Source: Bugula neritina (lineage: Eukaryota; Bryozoa; Gymnolaemata; Cheilostomatida; Bugulidae). From it: a DNA stretch of 64,000 bases. The translations under genes and the position numbers were made by a program. The notes beneath the pieces were generated by a model, which was not told the DNA's origin, did not search any database, and saw only the letters and a program-made list of their open reading frames with translations. Of the stretch, positions 1-12,682 are shown piece after piece; position 1 is the stretch's first letter, and the number at the start of each line of letters is the position of its first letter. The DNA is taken from positions 16,559,633 to 16,623,632 of the forward strand of contig OZ037769.1 of the NCBI GenBank assembly GCA_964035545.1. The letters run 5' to 3'.

Positions 1-28
1 TGGTTTTATTTCTGCCAGTTTTGTTGTG

Positions 29-119
29 TACACACTACAGTTTCTGTTGTGGTTACTGTACACACTACAGTCTTTGTTGTGGTTACTGTACACACTACAG
101 TCTCTGTTGTGGTTACTGT
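29..119. repeat. Short tandem repeat, about 28-bp unit, three copies
   Basis: About three copies of a 28-bp unit built around GTGGTTACTGTACACACTAC lie just upstream of the first recognisable EDC4 exon. They sit in the end of an intron whose start is outside the window. Confidence 0.8.
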
Positions 120-151
120 TGTAGGTTTTGTACATACTACAAATACACCAG

Positions 152-3100
152 GATGACACGGCGGCTCATTTTTCTAGTCTCAGCGAGTTTGTGTTGGGAG
201 CTCCAATACTTAGCTTCGCCATCATGAGTATACACAGGTGAGAGAGAGTATACACAGGTGAGAGAGAGAGTATACACAGGTGAGAGAGAGTATACACAGG
301 TGAGAGAGAGAGTATACACAGGTAAGAGAGAGAGTATACACAGGTGAGAGAGAGAGTATACACAGGTGAGAGAGAGTATACACAGGTGAGAGAGAGTATA
401 CACAGGTGAGAGAGAGTATACACAGGTGAGAGAGAGTATACACAGGTGAGAGAGAGTATAAACAGGTGAGAGAGAGAGTATACACAGGTGAGAGAGAGTA
501 TACACAGGTGAGAGAGAGAGAGTATACACAGGTGAGAGAGAGAGTATACACAGGTGAGAGAGAGAGTATACACAGGTGAGAGAGAGTATACACAGGTGAG
601 AGAGAGTATACACAGGTGAGAGAGAGAGTATACACAGGTGAGAGAGAGTATACACAGGTGAGAGAGAGTATACACAGGTGAGAGAGAGTATACACAGGTG
701 AGAGAGAGTATAAACAGGTGAGAGAGAGAGTATACACAGGTGAGAGAAAGTATACACAGGTGAGAGAGAGAGTATACACAGGTGAGAGAGAGAGTACACA
801 GGTGAGAGAGAGTATACACAGGTGAGAGAGAGTATAAACAGGTGAGAGAGAGAGTATACACAGGTGAGAGAGAGTATACACAGGTGAGAGAGAGAGAGTA
901 TACACAGGTGAGAGAGAGAGTATACACAGGTGAGAGAGAGAGTATACACAGGTGAGAGAGAGTATACACAGGTGAGAGAGAGTATACACAGGTGAGAGAG
1001 AGAGTATACACAGGTGAGAGAGAGAGTATACACAGGTGAGAGAGAGTATACACAGGTGAGAGAGAGAGTATACACAGGTGAGAGAGAGTATAAACAGGTG
1101 AGAGAGAGAGTATACACAGGTGAGAGAGAGTATACACAGGTGAGAGAGAGAGAGAGTATACACAGGTGAGAGAGAGAGTATACACAGGTGAGAGAGAGAG
1201 TACACAGGTGAGAGAGAGTATACACAGGTGAGAGAGAGTATACACAGGTGAGAGAGAGTATACACAGGTGAGAGAGAGTATACACAGGTGAGAGAGAGTA
1301 TAAACAGGTGAGAGAGAGAGTATACACAGGTGAGAGAGAGTATACACAGGTGAGAGAGAGAGAGTATACACAGGTGAGAGAGAGAGTATACACAGGTGAG
1401 AGAGAGAGTATACACAGGTGAGAGAGAGTATACACAGGTGAGAGAGAGTATACACAGGTGAGAGAGAGAGTATACACAGGTGAGAGAGAGTATACACAGG
1501 TGAGAGAGAGTATACACAGGTGAGAGAGAGTATACACAGGTGAGAGAGAGTATAAACAGGTGAGAGAGAGAGTATACACAGGTGAGAGAGAGTATACACA
1601 GGTGAGAGAGAGTATACACAGGTGAGAGAGAGAGTATACACAGGTGAGAGAGAGTATAAACAGGTGAGAGAGAGAGTATACACAGGTGAGAGAGAGTATA
1701 CACAGGTGAGAGAGAGAGAGTATACACAGGTGAGAGAGAGAGTATACACAGGTGAGAGAGAGAGTACACAGGTGAGAGAGAGTATACACAGGTGAGAGAG
1801 AGTATACACAGGTGAGAGAGAGTATACACAGGTGAGAGAGAGTATACACAGGTGAGAGAGAGTATAAACAGGTGAGAGAGAGAGTATACACAGGTGAGAG
1901 AGAGTATACACAGGTGAGAGAGAGAGAGTATACACAGGTGAGAGAGAGAGTATACACAGGTGAGAGAGAGAGTATACACAGGTGAGAGAGAGTATACACA
2001 GGTGAGAGAGAGTATACACAGGTGAGAGAGAGAGTATACACAGGTGAGAGAGAGTATACACAGGTGAGAGAGAGTATACACAGGTGAGAGAGAGTATACA
2101 CAGGTGAGAGAGAGTATAAACAGGTGAGAGAGAGAGTATACACAGGTGAGAGAAAGTATACACAGGTGAGAGAGAGAGAGTATACACAGGTGAGAGAGAG
2201 AGTACACAGGTGAGAGAGAGTATACACAGGTGAGAGAGAGAGTATACACAGGTGAGAGAGAGTATACACAGGTGAGAGAGAGTATACACAGGTGAGAGAG
2301 AGTATACACAGGTGAGAGAGAGTATAAACAGGTGAGAGAGAGAGTATACACAGGTGAGAGAAAGTATACACAGGTGAGAGAGAGAGTATACACAGGTGAG
2401 AGAGAGAGTACACAGGTGAGAGAGAGTATACACAGGTGAGAGAGAGTATAAACAGGTGAGAGAGAGAGTATACACAGGTGAGAGAGAGTATACACAGGTG
2501 AGAGAGAGAGAGTATACACAGGTGAGAGAGAGAGTATACACAGGTGAGAGAGAGAGTATACACAGGTGAGAGAGAGTATACACAGGTGAGAGAGAGTATA
2601 CACAGGTGAGAGAGAGAGTATACACAGGTGAGAGAGAGAGAGTATACACAGGTGAGAGAGAGAGTATACACAGGTGAGAGAGAGAGTATACACAGGTGAG
2701 AGAGAGTATACACAGGTGAGAGAGAGTATACACAGGTGAGAGAGAGAGTATACACAGGTGAGAGAGAGTATACACAGGTGAGAGAGAGTATACACAGGTG
2801 AGAGAGAGTATACACAGGTGAGAGAGAGTATAAACAGGTGAGAGAGAGAGTATACACAGGTGAGAGAGAGTATACACAGGTGAGAGAGAGTATACACAGG
2901 TGAGAGAGAGAGTATACACAGGTGAGAGAGAGTATAAACAGGTGAGAGAGAGAGTATACACAGGTGAGAGAGAGTATACACAGGTGAGAGAGAGAGTATA
3001 CACAGGTGAGAGAGAGAGTACACAGGTGAGAGAGAGTATACACAGGTGAGAGAGAGTATACACAGGTGAGAGAGAGTATACACAGGTGAGAGAGAGTATA

Positions 3101-6100
3101 CACAGGTGAGAGAGAGTATAAACAGGTGAGAGAGAGAGTATACACAGGTGAGAGAGAGTATACACAGGTGAGAGAGAGAGAGTATACACAGGTGAGAGAG
3201 AGAGTATACACAGGTGAGAGAGAGAGTATACACAGGTGAGAGAGAGTATACACAGGTGAGAGAGAGTATACACAGGTGAGAGAGAGAGTATACACAGGTG
3301 AGAGAGAGAGTACACAGGTGAGAGAGAGTATACACAGGTGAGAGAGAGTATACACAGGTGAGAGAGAGTATAAACAGGTGAGAGAGAGAGTATACACAGG
3401 TGAGAGAAAGTATACACAGGTGAGAGAGAGAGTATACACAGGTGAGAGAGAGAGTACACAGGTGAGAGAGAGTATACACAGGTGAGAGAGAGAGTATACA
3501 CAGGTGAGAGAGAGTATACACAGGTGAGAGAGAGTATACACAGGTGAGAGAGAGAGAGTATACACAGGTGAGAGAGAGAGTATACACAGGTGAGAGAGAG
3601 TATACACAGGTGAGAGAGAGTTTTATGGCTGAGTTTGTGTCGTACAGGAAACAGCTGGTAGACGTCAGCGACAGCGAGGAAGAAGACGAAGAGACGGATG
3701 AGACAAATGGCCTGTCATTGAAGAGGGGATTATCTGTCCACTTGACAGCTGTTCAGCCCAAGTATGTTTCTGTGTAATATAATACAGTATAGTGTGGGAT
3801 ATAATACGGTATAGTGTGTGATATAATACAGTATGGTGTGTAATATAATACAGTATAATGTGTGATATAATACAGTATAGTGTGTGATGTAATACAGTAT
3901 AGTGTGTGATGTAATACAGTATAGTGTGTAATATAATACAGTGCCAACGTGTCACAGATGTCTGTCGTTATCTTTCAGGAACCTGCAGGACATGTACGTG
4001 ACCTTCACCCCTGAAACCTGTACGATTGGTGAGTCATCCACATACAGCGATAGCCTCAGCTCTATCGCCCACCCAGTAGACGGCCTCAGTGACCTCTCAA
4101 CTACCACCACTCAGTCTAGGGACCTCGCTGCCTCCCACAACACGCTGACGGCGCCCGGAGACATCCTCGATGTTCCAGTAGACCTCACGTCATCCCTCAA
4201 TGAGCTCTCCCTGTCTCTAGGCGCCACGCGTCAAGGGGAAACCCCGAGTCCTGGCACTGCGGAGGAGAAGAAGGAGGCGGTGACGACCCCCACCCCTGTT
4301 CTGTTGACCCCTGAGGCTTTCACTAGTTGCAGCACTAAGTGAGTGTGGAGTTTTTCTACTCTGTACTTCGCTATACTATGTACTCTATATATATTCTACT
4401 CTATGCTTTACTCTGTATACTCTACTCTGTATACTCTACTCTGTATTCTATATGTACTCTACTTTGTACTAATATACACTACACTATATTCTACACTATA
4501 TTCTACTCTATGCTATACTCTGTATACTCTACTCTGTATACTCTACTCTGTATACTCTACTCTGTATACTCTACTCTGTATACTCTACTCTGTATACTCT
4601 ACTCTGTATACTCTACTCTGTATACTCTACTCTGTATACTCTACTCTGTATACTCTACTCTGTATACTCTACTCTGTATACTCTACTCTGTATACTCTAC
4701 TCTGTATACTCTACTCTGTATACTCTACTCTGTATACTCTACTCTGTATACTATATACTCTGTATACTATATACTCTGTATACTCTACTCTGTATACTAT
4801 ATACTCTACTCTGTATACTATATACTCTGCAGTGCCATCAACTCCCAACTAGACAGTCTCATCTCCCCTGCCAGTGCTCACAGCTCTCTCACTCACATCA
4901 CTCATCTGCACGACAACAGCAGTCTCGCTGCCGGCCCTTCTGCCGCTCTCTTCCAAGCAGGTACGTGTCTGTCTCTCTGTCGCAGCTGTGTGCTGGTATA
5001 ACTCTATAAGTAACTGAGACATTAGAATGTGTTGTGGTGTTGTTGTGTTTCAAACAGGTGTATTGATCATAAAATAATTTACAATGAAAACAGTAGAAGT
5101 GTTACCACCTTATATATTAACTTGCACAGAAAAGCTGATATAGCTGTATATAAATAAACAAAATAAGCGCTGAAGCTAACATGAAAAAGCCATTACATCT
5201 TTTAGCTTTATGCAATGTCATGCTATAACAGGTGTGAAATTGAACTTTGTATCTGAGAAGTGATGAATTGTTACGGAGTCATCGCTGCCGGGTGGTGAAC
5301 AGTTTTCAGTCAGCCGAGACAGTTGCTGACTCTAGAAGTTGTTACTCTATTATTATATTATTATTCGTTCTATTATCTATGAGGGTGTGATATGTATCTA
5401 GCTCATGATATGTGACCTTCACATAGACTAGTTCAGGTGTGTGCTGTGCGAGTAGCTGTACTCAATAGTTTAGGAAACTCTGTCTACTGTGTATATATAA
5501 GGTGTGCTAGCCTGGCTGTCTCAACAGCTTAGCTTAGCTTAGCCTAGCTTGACCCAGCTGCTGGCTGTTGCAGCTGTGACCAGTTGAGATTGCCCAGTGG
5601 TATTTGAGAATATCCCCCCCCCTTAGTTTGTTCTCATCAACATTACATAATAGTTCAGCTGGTAGTTAGAATAATACAGACGTTTCCTTATTCAATTTAT
5701 TTTCGCTTTCGTGTTGTTTGTAAGAGAAAGTAAATCCAACTTAAGTTAGTTATAAATCACAAACAACCAACACAGAATTTGTACCAATATTGTTTTATTT
5801 CTTGTCAGTATATGTGGGCGTGACTCATTTCCTGTATCCCCTGCAGGGTCAGCATCAACTGTCAGCTCGATGACTCTCACACCGAAGTCCAGCGTGGGGG
5901 AGGAGCTCTCGACATCTACACCGGACGCTGCTCTCCTGCAGAGCCCCACGTCTGCACCGCTGCCGTCTAGCAAGGAGTCTACTCCGTTGGCAGCTGAAGA
6001 TACTGCCAAGCAGCTGGAGGAGTTGTTCGGCAACTCTCTAAGTTCCAGGTGAGACAATTCCCTGTACAGTATTGTTATTACTAGTGTCAGCGAGTTTATG

Positions 6101-9100
6101 TGTGATAGTTGAGAGATTTGTTTGAAATTTTGTATCATTATATGATTGGAGTAGGTTTATCACACCTTTATTGCATAACTGTTACCTTTATTTAATTCTT
6201 TAAATATAATTTATTGATTTTGTTCTGTAATGAAACTTGACTAAGTTTTGTGATAACTACTAGGTAATGAAAATAAATACCTAATAAATAAAAGTATTTA
6301 TTAAGATTTTTGATGTGTTGCATTTTATAGTTACAATCATTTGTGTAACTCTACACCTAGTCTCAAGCGATAGCTGTTTAGTATTTCAATATTTAATTAT
6401 CTAAATTATTAAAACTCTCCGAATAGTAGTTGAGTTGTCTGAACTAGTGTGCCTATCTTCTGTGTGGTCCAGTACTTACTTCTCCAGTACTTACCTCTCC
6501 TGTACTTACCTCTCCGATACTTACCTCTCCAGTACTTACTTCTCCAATACTATATATAACTTGTGTATTCAACCAACTTACTCTCTAAACACCTCCTACT
6601 TGCTTCAGATTCACTGATACCAGCCAACTATGTGTTTACTCTGTACAATGTTCTCTAGAATATTCTACGTCGTCTAGACATCATTGTAGCTCACATAAGA
6701 CATCGGTGGAACACTCTGCCCTCCTCTCATATATCATGTTTTCTTTCCAGTAGGCAAATTCAGTTTCTATAACATACTACAAGATGTTACTCTGAGTAAC
6801 GTACGACTTTCCTTGTATTAGTGGTAGGGTGGTTGCTGGCCCGTCCCTGTCCAGTATTCCTATCCTCACCGAGGCAGACATCTTGAAGCAAACTCCGCCC
6901 ACGTTACACCCCACCACCGACAACACTTCCTCTCCCAAGGCGCCATTAGCCTCAGCTCCAAACCACAAGCCCTCAGGCAGCAGGGGCAGTTCGCCTGTCA
7001 CCCTCACGTATGACACCAAAATATGGCCTCAGCCACCGCAGCCTCCGTTTGGCAATGAGCCAGAACTGTCTGAATCTACAGACGAAAGGTGAGTCATGGC
7101 GGGTTTTATTTTCCGTCTGTTTGACTGCGTGCAGTGAGTAAGTTGGTTCACCTGCTCTACTCGTTATTCAGTGACGAGGCGGATAGCTCCGGTGGCACCC
7201 CGTCACCTGACCAGGTAACCACCGACGACGAACTCAATGTCAAGGACATAGAACAGGAAGTGGCACAGGAGGACGCTGCTGCTGCCGCTGCTGCCGTTAG
7301 GTCTGTTGCCAGGGGTGAGAAGGCAGAGGGAAAAGAGTCTGTGCCTCCCTATGCTAACCAGCTGTGAGTATTTGTATCTGTGTGTATGGAGGGAGGGGAT
7401 AATTCCTGCGTTCAGTGCTAGCAAATAATAAGCATATTATTAGTTGGAGTTGCCCCACCTCGGCCCTCTATATTCTAGTTGATTAGCTAGCTAACAGCTA
7501 TACGACTACAGTTCAGTTGTCATCTGAGTAAAGAGGTCCAGAAGTAACATCTAATCTGGAAACTCTCCTTTGGAAGCTTTCATCTATTGTTTTCTGTTTT
7601 TCATCCAACATGTCACCTGAAACATTTTTGCCAGTAGAACCTTCATCTGTTCTAGTTGAAAAAGTAATAAATATGCAATATATATTTTATGGATAACTTT
7701 TTATATATTTCCCAAATCTTTCAACCAAACCCATTTGCTACCATCACTTTCTTGTGTCTTATGTGAAAAATAACAATGTAGATATTAGAGACAATATAAT
7801 TACTGCCGGCACATCCCAATGGTAGTTCATGTTTTAGTTTATTAGTCTGTTGCTGTGGGAACGTCCTTTGTCAACACGTTTACGTATAGTATTTAATAGC
7901 ATTTAATACGTACTCTGTGTGCGAAGGTTCTCATGCGTAATAGCCTAATGATTATTTACGCTATATTGCGATGATGTGTATATCGGCCTCTATAGCTCAG
8001 TGGCAGAGCGCTAGTCTTGTAAACTAGCAGTCCTGGGTTCGATCCCCAGTGGGGGCTCTTTTTGCATTTTTTGTTCGCGATTTTATTCATAATTGTTTTT
8101 ATTCCAAAGCTAGTATATTCAATATAATAATACTTTTGTGTTAATAATATAAATACCGAGAAGCTTAATTTTACCTTTCTGCAAATTTTAATATTGCTGA
8201 GTCTGCCACATAATAATATGACTATTAAGAGTTTAGAAACAAAGTTTTAGCTAAATATTTGTAATTGGTATTTGTAGTCATGAGCAAGTGACGTCTCAAC
8301 TAAAGGAACTGAAGTCATCTATTCTCAGTTTAAATGAGATAATGCTTTCTCAAGGTCGTGACCTTCATCTCCTCAAGAATCGGGGCAACTCCCAACAGTC
8401 TATGGAAAAGCTCAGCAAACAGATGCAGTCACTCAGTAACTCTGTCTCTAACAAGTTGGAGCAGAATATGTCATCAATGAAGAGAGGTGAGTTTCTTATT
8501 TATTATTTTATAGTTTATTTGTTTTCACTACTTGAGTACATGTATGTCCTTGTTTGCTATCACCAGGTGTGTACTATACTCTACACAAGATACTAGAGCG
8601 TATAGCACCTAACTATAATACATAGGATACATACTATATAGCATGTATTACACATGAATATATAGTATATAACATGTATTTATAACTTGTCACACATAAC
8701 TGTAGCATATAACATATAGCACATAGCATATAGTACATATCATATAGTACATATCATATAGAATATAGCATGTAGCTATAGCACATAGTATATATAATAT
8801 AGCATGTAACTGCAGCACATATTTAACATATAGCCTATAGCACATAGCCGATAGTATATAACATAGAATACATAGCATGATAGCATATGTAACTATAGCA
8901 CATATAGCATGATAGCATATGTAACTATAGCACACATATAGCATGATAGCATATGTAACTATAGCACATATAGCATGATAGCATATGTAACTATAGCGCA
9001 TATAGCATGATAGCATATGTAACTATAGCGCACATACAGCATGATAGCATATGTAACTATAGCGCACATATAGCATGATAGCATATGTAACTATAGCACA

Positions 9101-10430
9101 CATACAGCATGATAGCATATGTAACTATAGCACACATACAGCATGATAGCAAATGTAACTATAGCGCACATACAGCATGATAGCATATGTAACTATAGCG
9201 CACATACAGCATGATAGCATATGTAACTATAGCGCACAGTATACATGATAGCATATGTAACTATAGCACACATTTAGCATGATAGCATATGTAACTATAG
9301 CACATAGTATATATGATGGCATATGGAACTATAGCGCACATACAGCATGATAGCATATGTAACTATAGCACACATATAATTGTAGAACAAAAGCAGATGC
9401 AGGAGAGATCTGTGTCACAAAGCGTCTCAAAACTGTCTCAAGAGTTACGAGGAATGGTTGAAAAATCCGTCAGCAACGAGATTCGTAAATCTGTCTTACC
9501 AGGTGGGTGGTCTCTGTATATACCAGTTACTCTGTATATATACCAGTTAGTAGTTACTCTGTATATACAGACTACCAGGTAGTAATTATGCTGCCATATT
9601 TTGTAGCTCTGAGTCAGCTAGTAGAACCTGTCAAGGCTGACTTACACAACGTCATGGCCGAGAAGCTGACCGCTGCCGATAGAACTATGAAGGAGAGTCT
9701 GAACAAGCTCGTCAGCAGTCAGGTATTCGTTGAGGTCTTATGCTGTAACATCTGAGTTTAGGTTTTCTCAATCAGAAAGTAGAATACATTGTAGTGTAGT
9801 AGAAATGTACATATCTATCAGTAACTTCTTGTGTAGCCGGGTGTCTTGCTACGCACCCCGCATGGTGTAGAAGTTAGTCTGTAATCTAGTGTCTAACTTC
9901 ACAGGCTACGATTGACAAGGTGGGACAAGCGGTCGGCCTCGTTGTACAGGATGTGATGCAAACTTCTCACCGGGACGCCCTCGCGCAGCAAGTTCTCCCG
10001 TCATTTGATTCGTCCATGCGGTCAGCTTTCTCACAGCTCAACAGCGCCTTCGCTGAGGGCATGAAAACCTGTAAGTATTCTCTCAACTCTCTCTTGTTTA
10101 AACTGTTAGATCTTATTGGCTGAATGCTTTGATACCTTCTCTCTGATAGGCTGTTTCTAGTTAGCTAGTTACTGCTATGCTGTTTGGTCTAAACGGCCAT
10201 ATGTTGAGAGTGTCTGTGATTGGCTGTAGACATGGAGCAGATGCACACAAACACCGACCAGGTGAGAACCAAACAGATGAACACCCAGTCTGTGGTCACG
10301 GCCAGCTGCGAGGCCGCTGTCGACTCTCTCACACAGACCTCTCAAGACTTGCAGGGTCAGCTGTCAGCTCTACTGAAGAAAGAGGTTAAACAGCAGGTCA
10401 CCGCTGCTATACATGAGTGAGTAGTAGTGA

Positions 10431-10528
<98 letters not shown>

Positions 10529-10556
10529 TTAGTAGTAGTACTAGTAGTAGTAGTAA

Positions 10557-10615
<59 letters not shown>

Positions 10616-11757
10616 TCATCAATTGTTCATATCTTCACAGTATGACAGCGCAGATAGTTGGGGACATGCGGAATGTTATCAAACAGGAAGTGTCCTTGGC
10701 TCTTGAAGGTCAACAGATGGCGCTCTCTGGGCAGTTGGAAGCCTTGCGGTCGGCGGCAGCCACCCCCGCTCCAAGTAGTAGTGACACTGCAATAGTCAAG
10801 GTAACTTTACCTCAACTAGTGATAGTCACTGCAGTAATTCATACAACTGATTGTTTAGATGCTACTGTGTTTGTTACCCTCGGTAAAGTCATGTGACTGT
10901 ATGATAGGTGCTGTGTGACTCATCATATGACTCATACTTCCTGTTTAATTAGCCTGCGTTCCATCCCCGCTTAGCCTTAGCCCTCCTCCCCACTCTGTTA
11001 CATGATATTCTCTTACACAGGCTCAGCTGGAGCGTCTCGTAGCTATGAAAGATTACGAAGGAGCATTCAAACAGGCACTCGACGCTGTCAACTTGTCTAT
11101 ACTCATTTACTTACTTGGCAAGCTGCCAGACAGCTCTCTTGTCTTTGCTGACCCTTGTCCGCTGTCTCAACCACTCCTGCTGTCGCTGATACAGCAGCTT
11201 TCAGTCGGACTTCTCTCTCCAAACTCCCAACTGGACCTTCTATTCGAGTGAGTCAAGTTTATATGACTGTATACTCTCTCTATATGACTGTGTACTCTGC
11301 CTATATGACTGTATACTCTGTCTATATGACTGTGTACTGTGTCTATATGACTGTATACTCTCTCTATATGACTGTATACTCTGTCTATATGACTGTATAC
11401 ACTCTCTATATGACTGTGTACTCTCTCTATATGACTGTGTGCTCTGTCTATATCACTGTGTACTCTCTCTATATGACTGTGTGCTCTGTCTATATGACTG
11501 TGTACTCTGTCTATATGACTGTGTACTCTCTCTATAAGACTGTGTACTCTCTCTATATTTCATTTAGTTATCTTTCTGATGCTATAATGAACCTTGACCC
11601 CCACGACCCCGTCACCATCCAGAACCTGGGTATCGTAACAGATGTCAAGGACAAACTCTCAGAGTTTATGCTAAAGAATCCCAAGTCCGAACACAGTAGA
11701 ACTGTGGCAGCTATTGAGAAGTCTATAAAGTTACTCATCAGATATGCAAGCCCCTAG
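152..11757 (+). CDS. EDC4: EDC4 (Ge-1/Hedls) mRNA-decapping scaffold, 3' part, 15 exons
   Basis: EDC4 is a P-body scaffold that brings DCP1 and DCP2 together for mRNA decapping. Exons: 152-237, 3648-3761, 3979-4338, 4833-4960, 5847-6048, 6822-7088, 7172-7363, 8278-8486, 9386-9502, 9607-9722, 9905-10070, 10230-10416, 10641-10800, 11021-11247, 11568-11757. They sum to 2721 nt, 906 residues plus a TAG stop. The N-terminal WD40 propeller lies upstream of the window. The first exon reads AHFSSLSEFVLGAPILSF, matching the end of the WD40 part of human EDC4 as I remember it. A Ser/Thr/Pro-rich acidic linker follows, with an alanine run near 7280. Then comes a long helical region (exons from 8278 to 10800) and the conserved C-terminal domain, with CPLSQPLLLSLIQQL and LDPHDPVTIQNLG. 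A poly(A) signal AATAAA lies at 12034. Two in-frame AG acceptors compete at exon 6 (exon start 6822 or 6828). Identification is firm; exact ends of the linker exons are slightly less so. Confidence 0.93.
226..3630 (+). repeat. 3.4-kb minisatellite made of copied splice-donor junctions
   Basis: About 160-170 tandem units of roughly 18-24 bp fill almost the whole intron 238-3647 of EDC4. The basic unit is GAGTATACACAGGTGAGAGA plus a variable number of GA. The first unit overlaps the end of exon 152-237, whose last 12 bases are GAGTATACACAG, followed by the donor GTGAGAG. Each unit therefore repeats exon end plus 5' splice site. Variants are TATAAACAG, a shortened GAGTACACAG and GAGAAAG. The reverse strand is open in all three frames only because the unit lacks stops there; it is not coding. 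Confidence 0.95.
3776..3945 (+). repeat. Intronic minisatellite, about 22-bp unit
   Basis: Seven or eight imperfect copies of a unit around GTGTGATATAATACAGTATA lie in EDC4 intron 3762-3978, starting about 15 nt after the donor. Confidence 0.85.
4420..4830 (+). repeat. Intronic minisatellite, CTCTGTATACTCTA unit (14 bp)
   Basis: A nearly pure array of a 14-bp unit fills EDC4 intron 4339-4832. It degrades into TATACTATA variants before ending directly in the acceptor ...TATACTCTGCAG, so the array supplies the 3' splice-site context. Confidence 0.92.
4961..5846 (+). other. EDC4 intron with no recognisable feature
   Basis: This 886-bp intron is AT-rich with a short C8 run near 5615 and a few AGCTT-type direct repeats near 5525-5555. 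I see no gene, RNA or mobile element in it. Confidence 0.6.
7986..8057 (+). tRNA. tRNA-Thr (anticodon TGT), inside an EDC4 intron
   Basis: A complete 72-nt cloverleaf, sense to EDC4, lies in intron 7364-8277. The acceptor stem GCCTCTA pairs with TGGGGGC, including G-T pairs. The D arm is GCTC-AGTGGCA-GAGC. The anticodon stem CTAGT/ACTAG closes the loop CTTGTAA, so the anticodon is TGT and reads ACA (Thr). The T arm is CTGGG-TTCGATC-CCCAG, and the discriminator is T. Internal A and B boxes are intact. A T5 run at 8059-8063 is a good Pol III terminator. There is no intron and no degeneration, unlike the tRNA-like SINE heads elsewhere in the window. It looks like a functional gene. Confidence 0.93.
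8690..9385 (+). repeat. Intronic minisatellite, about 34-bp unit
   Basis: Irregular CATATAG repeats from about 8690 resolve after 8870 into regular copies of a unit of about 34 bp containing GCATGATAGCATATGTAACT. The array runs into the acceptor (TTGTAG, 9380-9385) of EDC4 exon 9386-9502. Confidence 0.88.
10437..10615 (+). repeat. (AGT)n trinucleotide repeat
   Basis: About 60 triplets of AGT with a few ATT, ACT and AAT interruptions occupy EDC4 intron 10417-10640, starting about 20 nt after the donor. It can be read as poly-Ser on the plus strand but lies between a clear donor and acceptor, so it is intronic. Confidence 0.95.
11262..11560 (+). repeat. Intronic minisatellite, 21-bp CTATATGACTGTATACTCTGT unit
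   Basis: About 14 copies fill the last EDC4 intron (11248-11567). The homologous array in the duplicated copy, at 18462-18825, has a different copy number and a different variant mix, so it has changed since the duplication. Confidence 0.9.
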
Positions 11758-12682
11758 CCACAGTATCCACAGTATCGGCTTACTGACTAGAATACTACGC
11801 TTTTTCCAACAGAATCTGTATATATTATTTTTCATTACAAATTTCTATATAGTAACTTGATTATTATCTATATAAATACAAGCCTTGTATTCTGTATCAG
11901 CTAGTTGTTAGCTCACGTCATGCCGAAAGTTACGTAATATATTGTCATTTGCTAATTATTGGGTATTTCATTTGCGCATTTTTGAACGTAGTTCTTTTTT
12001 GTAGAATCGTTGGATAGTTTGATGAGATTTATAAATAAAACAAGTTTGATAAATTCACTATTGTTGATTCACAAGTTCATATTTATTAATAAGCAGTTAT
12101 TTTCCCCATTATGTAAAGAGCACAACTCTCCATTAAGTCAATTTACAGTATTTTAAAGTATGGTGTAAGTGTAGCCTGTGGGATGATTATAACCGATATG
12201 GTTGGTATATAAGAGAGTGAGCACATAACTAGTACATAGACAAAGAATTGATATCTTATGTTGGCTAAAATATTACAAGTATTGGCAAATTTGAAATTGC
12301 GATCCAATAAAAAATGGCCAGTTAGAAAACACTTTTGAGTTGTCTTTTCAATAAATGAAACAAGTCAGGACATGTATGTAGAGTTTATTAGTACGAACGC
12401 AGGTATAAACAAACATTAAAACTCTCCCAAGAATAACTTCCTGCTGTATACCCAACTTGAATAAACAAAAGAATCTGCTTCCGGTGCCAATAATAAGCAA
12501 GGGCACGTGTGATTTTAAGAGGTTATCATAATTATAAATCATAATATTAATAATTCAAGCTGATCACTCAATGACAACAGTTAATAGGGTTCATGCATCA
12601 ACATCTATTTTAAGTTTCAATCTTTGGATTTAAGTTTATATATATATCAACATCCTAACCCAGCTCTAATTTCGAAATCAAA
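11758..12682 (+). other. EDC4 3' UTR and NLE1a upstream region
   Basis: This stretch holds the EDC4 3' UTR with AATAAA at 12034-12039, then AT-rich sequence before the NLE1a start codon. A TATA-like motif (TATATAAG) lies near 12207 and is conserved near 19470 in the duplicate. No other gene is visible. Confidence 0.55.

Noticed and set aside
137-3607. Open reading frames of more than 1100 codons in all three minus-strand frames
   Set aside because: They only translate the minisatellite. The unit has no stop codon on that strand, so every frame is open; composition is a short cycling peptide.
226-3630. CRISPR-like array of regular repeats
   Set aside because: No unique spacers, eukaryotic intron, unit is continuous tandem repeat.
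4339-5001. Tyr/Leu/Cys-rich ORFs on the plus strand
   Set aside because: They read through the 14-bp intron array between a clear donor at 4339 and acceptor at 4832.
5746-6138. 130-codon minus-strand ORF
   Set aside because: Antisense of EDC4 exon 5847-6048; no separate conservation signal.
10417-10896. Poly-Ser or poly-Val/Leu ORFs
   Set aside because: They translate the intronic (AGT)n repeat; good splice sites flank it and EDC4 has no such tract at this place.
11155-11757. 200-residue ORF with repeated YMTVYS
   Set aside because: It joins the wrong frame of one EDC4 exon, an intron array and the last exon. The same holds for 18355-19020 and its shadows at 18405 and 18440.
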